Source: an uncultured Phycisphaerales bacterium
GTDB lineage: Bacteria; Planctomycetota; Phycisphaerae; Phycisphaerales; SM1A02
Assembly: GCA_946886375.1 (NCBI GenBank)
Contig: CAMPIL010000250.1
Span: 1-5,445, forward strand
Length of the DNA: 5,445 bases
Reading direction: 5' to 3'
Shown: positions 1 to 4,190 of the stretch, piece after piece
How the letters are laid out: each line of letters begins with the position of its first letter
How positions within the stretch are numbered: position 1 is the stretch's first letter
Made by a program: the position numbers and the translations under genes
The notes under the pieces: model-generated
Told to the model about the DNA's origin: nothing
Database searches by the model: none
What the model saw: only the letters and a program-made list of their open reading frames with translations

Positions 1-1544
1 GCATCGACCTTGCGATGTCCGAACACCCAAGCAGCACGGGCAGGCGTCATCGTCATGGCGTTGATCGCCGAGATAAGCATCGACACCGAAATCGTCAACG
101 CAAATTGCCGGAAGAACTGGCCGGTGATGCCGCCGAGGAACGCGCTGGGCAGCAGCACGGAGCTGAGCACGAGCGTGATCGCGAGGATCGGGCCGGTGAT
201 TTCCTTCATCGCATCGATCGTCGCCTGCCGCACCGGTTTCTTCATCTCAATATGGCGCTCGATGTTCTCCAGCACCACGATCGCATCATCCACCACGATG
301 CCGATCGCCAACACCAAACCGAGCAACGTGAGGTTATTGAGCGAGAAGCCCATCAAGTGCATAACCGCGAACGTGCCGACCAGCGACACGCCCACGTCAA
401 TCACAGGCAGCATGAGCGCTTTCCACTCCTGCAGGAACAACAGCACAACGATCGCCACCAGAATGATTGCATCGCGCAGCGTGATGTTCACCTCGTGCAC
501 CGACTGCCGAATGAACGGCGTGGTGTCGTAGCGCACCGCCCAGTGCAAACCCTTGGGGAAGCGCGTCTCGAGTTCGGTCATCTTGGCATTGACACGGTCA
601 GCGACATCCAGCGCGTTGGCGCCCGGAAGCGGGAAGACGAGAATGCCCGCGGCCGGCTTGCCATCGAGCCGCACGACCATGTCCTGGTTCCGCGCGCCGA
701 GTTCAACGCGGCTGACATCCTTTATATAAGTGACCTCGCCATCGGCGCCCGTCTTTACAACGATGTCTTCAAATTGGCTGACATCGTTCAACCGCCCCAG
801 CGTGCTCAACGTCAATTGAAAATCCTGGCCTGAAGGAATCGGCGGCTGGCCGATTTGTCCTGCTGCAACCTGCACGTTCTGCTCGCGCAGAACCCTTATG
901 ACATCGCCAACTGCCAGATCGCGCGACTGGAGCTTGTCGGGATCCAGCCAGATGCGCATGCTGTAATCCTGCTGGCCGCCGATGAACACATCGCCCACGC
1001 CTTCCAAGCGCGCGATGGCATCGCGCAACTGGATCGTGATGTAATTGCTCATGTATAACTGGTCGTAAATTGGTTTGCCCGTCCCGTGTGGAGGGGCGGC
1101 GTCATCATCCGAAAACAGCGCGACCACCATCAGAACATTCGGCGAACGCTTCTTGGTCGTCACGCCCAGCGCACGCACCACATCGGGAAGCGTCGGCTCT
1201 GCGATCGCCACGCGGTTCTGCACCAGCACCTGGGCCATGTCGATGTCGGTGCCGAGTTTGAAAGTAATATCGAGTTGATACGAGCCATCGTTGTTGCTGA
1301 CGGATGACATGTACATCATGCCCTCGACGCCGACGACCTGTTGTTCGATCGGCGCCGCGACGGTGTCTGCGATCACCTGCGCATTCGCGCCGGGATATGC
1401 AGCGGTCACGCGCACCGTGGGAGGCGTGATCTCCGGATACTCCGCAATCGGCAGCATGCCCGCGGCCACCGCGCCCAAGAGCACGATCACGATGGAGATC
1501 ACCCACGCCAGGACAGGTCGATCGATAAAGAAGCGTGCGAGCAT
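1..1544 (-). CDS. RND (HAE1 family) multidrug efflux pump, inner-membrane subunit, N-terminal 514 residues (runs off left edge)
   Basis: This is an AcrB/MexB-like proton-driven inner-membrane transporter that would export drugs or other hydrophobic compounds through a tripartite complex with an adaptor and an outer-membrane channel. Reading the minus strand gives a start MLARFFIDRPVLAW followed by a first membrane helix at about residues 10-30. The porter domain follows, with family-typical stretches such as GMMYMSS, GTDID, VQNR and TPFIRQSVHEV. Further membrane helices follow, including the TM4 segment GIVVDDAIVVLENIERH. Its paired aspartates, D419 and D420, correspond to AcrB D407/D408, the proton-relay residues. 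Family members are about 1,030-1,070 residues, so roughly half is present. The ATG at 1544-1542 is preceded by GAAAGG (1557-1552) seven bases upstream, which supports this start. No frameshift was seen in the parts I translated. The matching adaptor gene lies on the same strand at 4191-5435, not directly upstream as usual. Substrate is unknown. Confidence 0.96.
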   Translation of the reverse strand, partial: MLARFFIDRPVLAWVISIVIVLLGAVAAGMLPIAEYPEITPPTVRVTAAYPGANAQVIADTVAAPIEQQVVGVEGMMYMSSVSNNDGSYQLDITFKLGTDIDMAQVLVQNRVAIAEPTLPDVVRALGVTTKKRSPNVLMVVALFSDDDAAPPHGTGKPIYDQLYMSNYITIQLRDAIARLEGVGDVFIGGQQDYSMRIWLDPDKLQSRDLAVGDVIRVLREQNVQVAAGQIGQPPIPSGQDFQLTLSTLGRLNDVSQFEDIVVKTGADGEVTYIKDVSRVELGARNQDMVVRLDGKPAAGILVFPLPGANALDVADRVNAKMTELETRFPKGLHWAVRYDTTPFIRQSVHEVNITLRDAIILVAIVVLLFLQEWKALMLPVIDVGVSLVGTFAVMHLMGFSLNNLTLLGLVLAIGIVVDDAIVVLENIERHIEMKKPVRQATIDAMKEITGPILAITLVLSSVLLPSAFLGGITGQFFRQFALTISVSMLISAINAMTMTPARAAWVFGHRKVD

Positions 1545-1663
1545 GAGCGTGCCTTTCAGGTGGGGGGCAAGAGGTCTTCTGATTTCTGCAACGCAATGGC
1601 CGTGCCAGAGATGAATTGCCGCGAATCTGGCTGGGGATTGGGGCATCAGACAGCGCCCGCGCC

Positions 1664-1691
1664 AATCCGCCGGCGCATGCGCCAGTGGATT
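1664..1691. promoter_or_regulatory. 28-bp imperfect palindrome in the pump/regulator divergent intergenic region
   Basis: A perfect 12-bp palindrome, GGCGCATGCGCC (1672-1683), is nested inside outer arms AATCC (1664-1668) and GGATT (1687-1691) with the same centre. The three bases between inner and outer arms add one C-G pair, one G-T wobble and one C-A mismatch. It lies about 120 bases upstream of the pump ATG and 80 bases upstream of the XRE-ImmA ATG. It could be a dimeric repressor operator for the pump or a hairpin in the pump leader. It has no T-tract on either side, so a terminator is unlikely. The role is inferred from symmetry and position only. Confidence 0.35.
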
Positions 1692-1735
1692 CACGCCTGG
1701 CTCACTCACCCACGGGCCCACTGAGTAAGGCGATC

Positions 1736-1763
1736 TTGACTTTCCAGATCGATTTTGTAAAAT
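1736..1763 (+). promoter_or_regulatory. Sigma70-type promoter for the XRE-ImmA gene, predicted leaderless
   Basis: TTGACT (1736-1741) matches the -35 consensus at 5 of 6 positions and TAAAAT (1758-1763) matches the -10 consensus at 5 of 6. They are separated by 16 bases. The start codon of the downstream gene begins at 1771, seven bases after the -10 box. Transcription would therefore start on or within a base or two of the ATG, giving an mRNA without a leader. There is no Shine-Dalgarno sequence between the promoter and the ATG, which agrees with this. Confidence 0.6.
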
Positions 1764-1764
1764 C
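1751..1764. promoter_or_regulatory. Putative operator: GATTTT-GT-AAAATC palindrome overlapping the -10 box
   Basis: Perfect 6-base inverted arms GATTTT (1751-1756) and AAAATC (1759-1764) flank a 2-base centre and cover the whole TAAAAT -10 element. XRE/Cro-type proteins commonly bind short dyads overlapping their own promoter, and the adjacent gene encodes such a domain, so autorepression is the natural guess. The arms are AT-rich and short, so chance occurrence in a promoter is possible. Confidence 0.42.
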
Positions 1765-1770
1765 ACGGCG

Positions 1771-2928
1771 ATGCCACCAGCCCCATCATCGCCGGAAACG
1801 TGCCTCGGACGCCGCCTTAGGGCTGCTCGGGAGGCGCTGGGGCAGAGCACGCGCGACGTGGCTATGGCGCTTTTGTCAAACGGCCTCAAGGTCACCCACG
1901 CGACGATCAGCAATTATGAGCGAGGCACCACCGTGCCCAGTACCGAGTTCCTTCACGCCTTTTCGCAGCTGACGAAGCGCTCGATTGAATGGCTCCAGGG
2001 TGCGGGACATGAGCTAGCAGGAGTTCGATACCGCTGCCTGAAAGCTACGCGCGAAGCAGAGAAGCGCGAGTACGAAGGGCATGCTTTGCGCTGGCTCGAA
2101 GTCTATTTCCATGTTGAAAAGCTATTGCGGTCGCCGCTGCGAGTTCAGAGACAACACAGCGGGTTCAAAGTTAGCGTTGATGAGTCAGGAGCTGATGTAG
2201 CACGGCGGATACGCAATGACATGAAACTTGATAAATATCCGCTGCCCAGCACGGCGAGAGTGTTAGAGGACTTCGGCGTACATGTCCTCTCCCTTGCCAC
2301 GAAGTCTCGCATAGATGGTCTTGCAGCTCGCGCTGGGTCTTTACGCGTCGTTGTCCTCAACCCACTTGTTGCGGCTGATCGAATGCGACTTAATGCACTC
2401 CACGAGCTTGCGCATCATCTTTTCGAAGATTGCGTTGAGGGTGGACATCTTGGGTCTGACGAAATAGAAGATCGGGCGTTTGATTTCGGCGTGGGGATGT
2501 TGATCCCTGATTTCATGCTCAAGGAGGCAATGGAATCGAAGAGCATCGTGCGCCTTGTGCAGTTCAAGGAGAGATATGGCATCTCCCTCGCGGCGATGTT
2601 CTACAGGGCTCGCCAGAAGAACTATATTAATCCCAGCACTTACCGCCGCGTGATGATTGAGTTTTCCAAGCATGGCCTCCGCAAGCAAGAGCCCGGCGAG
2701 GTCCTGCCAGATCGCCCCCTGCGAATGGAGTACCTCATCGATAAGGCTGTGTTCACAGGCGTGACAACCTACGACCAACTTGCTGGCGTCTCAGGCCTTT
2801 CGAGCGAGGAAATCGGATCGCGTGTGTACGCGGCAAGACGAGCGATGACAACGGCCAACGAATCGGATGAACGTGACAGTTTTAGTTTTGAAGCATTTCG
2901 AGCGGAACTCGAACTCGGAGATCAATGA
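1771..2928 (+). CDS. XRE-family HTH regulator fused to ImmA/IrrE-type zinc metallopeptidase domain
   Basis: This is a 385-residue predicted cytoplasmic protein. Residues 12-75 form a Cro/C1-type helix-turn-helix, with HATISNYERG at 43-52 as the recognition-helix region. Residues about 135-290 match the ImmA/IrrE (DUF955, COG2856) peptidase. The zinc motif HELAHH lies at 211-216, with H211 and H215 as ligands and E212 catalytic. A downstream E-x-x-A-x-x-F segment starting at E233 probably gives the third ligand and ends in LIP. In this family IrrE/PprI cleaves DdrO and ImmA cleaves ImmR; HTH-fused members also act as regulators. Residues about 313-360 may form a second small helical DNA-binding-like unit (TYDQLAG...EEIGSRV). 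It is shorter than the ScfR-type HTH-DUF955 acyl-CoA regulators I know of. The start is fixed by the HTH near the N-terminus and by the promoter immediately upstream. It overlaps the next gene by four bases, so they form one operon. Codon use looks less GC-biased than in the efflux genes. Target and trigger are unknown. Confidence 0.9.
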   Translation: MPPAPSSPETCLGRRLRAAREALGQSTRDVAMALLSNGLKVTHATISNYERGTTVPSTEFLHAFSQLTKRSIEWLQGAGHELAGVRYRCLKATREAEKREYEGHALRWLEVYFHVEKLLRSPLRVQRQHSGFKVSVDESGADVARRIRNDMKLDKYPLPSTARVLEDFGVHVLSLATKSRIDGLAARAGSLRVVVLNPLVAADRMRLNALHELAHHLFEDCVEGGHLGSDEIEDRAFDFGVGMLIPDFMLKEAMESKSIVRLVQFKERYGISLAAMFYRARQKNYINPSTYRRVMIEFSKHGLRKQEPGEVLPDRPLRMEYLIDKAVFTGVTTYDQLAGVSGLSSEEIGSRVYAARRAMTTANESDERDSFSFEAFRAELELGDQ

Positions 2929-3434
2929 CCATGGCTAGACGCAGTTGGAAACACTTTATGGACCTGGCCGACAAGCAGACCCTCGAGGGTCTCTACGTCG
3001 CTCACGGCGTTGCCACGGATCAGCTCCGTCGCGATCCCGCGACGTTGTCTGTCATCACGCGCACATTCAACCAGTTGACCGGCCGCGACGATTCGTCCGG
3101 CGATCTTCTCAGTTACATGATGAATCGGCGCAAAGAGGCAGATTGGCCAAAGCTCGGCTCCTCCGCTAAGCGGTTCGAGCCTGTCACGGAACTGCTCACG
3201 GATGAGCAGTTGGAAGCTGTCCGTCGTATCTACGTGACGATGGACATTCCGTCCGATCAGTATATGTGTCGCACCACGTTGGCGCGGCGCATTGCGGACA
3301 TGTTCGAGGCCAGCACCGGGGTCAGAATCTCGGCTCAAGTTCTGGTCGCGGTGATCGTGGCCAAGCGCAAGCGCGGCCTGTGGGTTCGCATTCGCGATGC
3401 CTTCGGCGATCTCGATCAGGCCCTCGGCGCCTAA
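2925..3434 (+). CDS. Unrecognised 169-residue protein with two copies of a ~55-residue domain, co-transcribed with XRE-ImmA
   Basis: I do not recognise a named family. The ATG at 2925 overlaps the TGA of the upstream gene (ATGA), indicating translational coupling. A GGAG at 2917-2920 sits 4 bases before this ATG and 10 before a second in-frame ATG at 2931, so the true start may be 2931. The protein has no signal peptide or membrane helix and is rich in Arg, Asp and Leu. Residues 24-78 and 103-157 align without gaps at a constant offset of 79. They share Y24/Y103, D32-Q33/D111-Q112, F48/F127, T52-G53/T131-G132, R69-K70/R148-K149 and W74/W153. I count 13 identities over 54 positions, with hydrophobic positions also matched. 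Each copy ends in a basic RRK/KRK cluster followed by Trp, which could contact nucleic acid. It could be the partner, substrate or antagonist of the peptidase, or a DNA-binding accessory factor; none of these is shown by the sequence. Confidence 0.82.
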   Translation: MTMARRSWKHFMDLADKQTLEGLYVAHGVATDQLRRDPATLSVITRTFNQLTGRDDSSGDLLSYMMNRRKEADWPKLGSSAKRFEPVTELLTDEQLEAVRRIYVTMDIPSDQYMCRTTLARRIADMFEASTGVRISAQVLVAVIVAKRKRGLWVRIRDAFGDLDQALGA

Positions 3435-3592
3435 GTTCGTCAAAACGGCCTAAACCAAACCGGCTGCGGTCTGCCCTTTGGCTTGCGCGGATGCTGTAAG
3501 CGCTGAAAGTCGGACAGATGCCATTCGTAGTCACTGTTCCCCCGGCGATCAACGGTGCAATTGGGGTGAAGAACAGCGCAAGTCGACTGGCG
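3435..3592. other. Spacer between the cassette and the repeat tract, no feature seen
   Basis: I see no convincing gene, promoter or intrinsic terminator in this stretch after the stop of the 169-residue protein. A weak CCAAA/TTTGG pairing around 3455-3481 lacks a T-tract. Reading frames here in both directions have no ribosome-binding site or recognisable protein features. The 21-base periodicity begins to be discernible towards the right end. Confidence 0.4.
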
Positions 3593-3676
3593 AACGGCGA
3601 AAAGCGGCGCACGAAGAGGCAAGGCCCTCGCGCGAAGAAGCCAAATGATCGCAGGAACAAGCGAAATGGCCGCGCG
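3593..3676. repeat. Degenerate leading units of the 21-bp tandem repeat
   Basis: About four 21-base windows in phase with the main array keep fragments of its core, mostly as GCGAAA- or CCAAA-type strings (for example GGCGAAAAGC near 3597 and GCGAAAT at 3661-3667). GCGAAAT at 3661-3667 pairs perfectly with ATTTCGC at 3677-3683 across nine bases, forming an inverted repeat at the junction with the well-conserved units. The boundary at the left is approximate because the units fade gradually. Confidence 0.45.
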
Positions 3677-3949
3677 ATTTCGCCAAGCCCTCACCCCATT
3701 TCGCGAAGTCCTCACGCGATTTCGTGAAGTCGTCGCCCTATTTCGCGTAATCCCCGCCCCATTTCGCGAAGTCCTCGCACCACTTCGCGTAATCCTCACA
3801 CCACTTCGTGAAGTCGTCACCCCATTTCGCGTAATCCTTGCACCACTCCGCGTAGTCCCCGTTCCGCTCCACGAAATGAACATATCACTTCGCCAAAAGG
3901 CTGTTTCCCTTCACGAAATGCCTGAATCAATTCGCGAAGTCGCCGGATC
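3677..3949. repeat. 21-bp tandem repeat array, subfamily A (13 units, self-complementary TTCGCGAA core)
   Basis: Thirteen consecutive 21-base units start at 3677, 3698, 3719 and so on to 3929 with no insertion or deletion. The first nine or so are close copies beginning A-[TC]-T-T-C-G-C/T-G, followed by AAGTC or TAATC and a C-rich tail. The last four are more diverged. Most units carry TTCGCGAA, TTCGTGAA, TTCGCGTAA or TTCACGAA, which are exact or near palindromes, so the core repeats every two helical turns. One plus frame (through 3678) has no stop over the array and reads heptads such as FREVLTP and LREVVTP. Other frames read FAKSSPH (plus) or DFAKWGE-like (minus) heptads with stops. No start with a ribosome-binding site was found, so I annotate a repeat rather than a gene. 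It may be a binding-site array or a decayed heptad-repeat gene. Confidence 0.88.
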
Positions 3950-3966
3950 ATTAGGCTCGTTCCTGG

Positions 3967-3996
3967 GGTGCCAGCCCCGTGGCAACGGCTGACACC
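3967..3996. other. Inverted repeat (GGTGCCAGCC / GGCTGACACC) at the A/B repeat junction
   Basis: Arms at 3967-3976 and 3987-3996 pair at 9 of 10 positions (one C-A mismatch) around a 10-base loop. An alternative, shorter pairing is TGCCA (3969-3973) with TGGCA (3980-3984). There is no downstream T-tract on either strand, so it does not look like an intrinsic terminator. It may be a consequence of the repeat units or a structured RNA element downstream of the adaptor gene. Confidence 0.4.
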
Positions 3997-4180
3997 ACAT
4001 CGGCGGCGGCTGACAGCAGGTTGGCAGCCCACGAAAGCCGGCTTTTACACCTCAACAGCGAAGTTTCGCTCAACACCAGCGCGATGCCGGCCGATGACAA
4101 CCGGTCGGCGAGCATGCCCAGCGGATTGGCATCCCCCGACAGCGGACAGCGCCTCAACTCCACTCTCCCCACGGAAGAGG
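3971..4180. repeat. 21-bp periodic array, subfamily B (about 10 diverged units in phase with subfamily A)
   Basis: Continuing the same 21-base register (3971, 3992, 4013, 4034 ... 4160), nearly every unit begins with a variant of [AC]CAGC: CCAGCC, ACAGCA, AAAGCC, ACAGCG, CCAGCG, CCAGCG, ACAGCG and so on. GGCTGACA recurs at 3987 and 4008, exactly 21 bases apart. On the minus strand, the frame from GTG 4172 to the stop at 3951 has Leu or Val at one heptad position in all ten heptads. On the plus strand, a frame reads SRLAAHE-, SGLASPD-like heptads. The core differs from subfamily A, so the shared register rather than the sequence is what links them. The tract ends about ten bases from the adaptor stop codon. 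Confidence 0.68.
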
Positions 4181-4190
4181 GATTACTTCA

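Noticed and set aside
15..1307. Several plus-strand open frames opposite the pump gene (up to 272 residues, rich in His, Arg and Asp)
   Set aside because: They are antisense shadows of a clearly conserved RND pump; their His/Arg/Asp-rich composition is what the complementary frame of GC-rich coding DNA produces.
1105..1665. Minus-strand 186-residue open frame starting upstream of the pump ATG
   Set aside because: It is an offset frame of the pump gene with Arg/Gly/His-rich noise composition; the pump frame has clear family motifs and its own ribosome-binding site.
2145..2778. Minus-strand open frames (71 and 145 residues) inside the XRE-ImmA gene
   Set aside because: They lie opposite a gene with recognisable HTH and HExxH motifs and have no ribosome-binding site or family features.
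1771..3434. Classical toxin-antitoxin pair (HTH-ImmA with PIN/DUF4411-type toxin)
   Set aside because: The second protein shows no PIN-like acidic active-site pattern, and its duplicated basic domains do not resemble a known toxin, so I do not name it as a toxin.
3455..3481. Intrinsic terminator after the 169-residue gene (CCAAA/TTTGG pairing)
   Set aside because: The stem is weak with a large loop and no T-tract follows.
2922..3660. Minus-strand open frames of 173 and 112 residues opposite and beyond the 169-residue gene
   Set aside because: The plus-strand gene has an ATGA overlap with its neighbour and an internal protein-level repeat; the minus frames show neither.
3440..3883. Minus-strand 147-residue Arg/Ser/Gly-rich open frame across the array
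   Set aside because: It is one of several open frames generated by the 21-base unit, has no ribosome-binding site, and gains an unrelated tail outside the repeats.
3677..3949. CRISPR array
   Set aside because: Units are contiguous 21-mers with no unique spacers, and no cas-like gene is in the window.
3645..3992. Plus-strand 115-residue open frame with FREV heptads as a real gene
   Set aside because: No Shine-Dalgarno precedes the ATG, the frame starts and ends within the repeats, and lack of stops follows from repetition of one stop-free unit. Kept as a hypothesis under the repeat findings only.
3951..4172. Minus-strand 73-residue frame with Leu at every seventh residue as a small leucine-zipper gene
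   Set aside because: It starts at GTG without a clear ribosome-binding site and could simply be the 21-base register read in one frame. The Leu pattern is reported as part of the repeat finding, not as a CDS.
3435..4190. Diversity-generating retroelement or retron
   Set aside because: No reverse transcriptase is present, and the variation among repeats is not concentrated at adenines of a template/variable pair.
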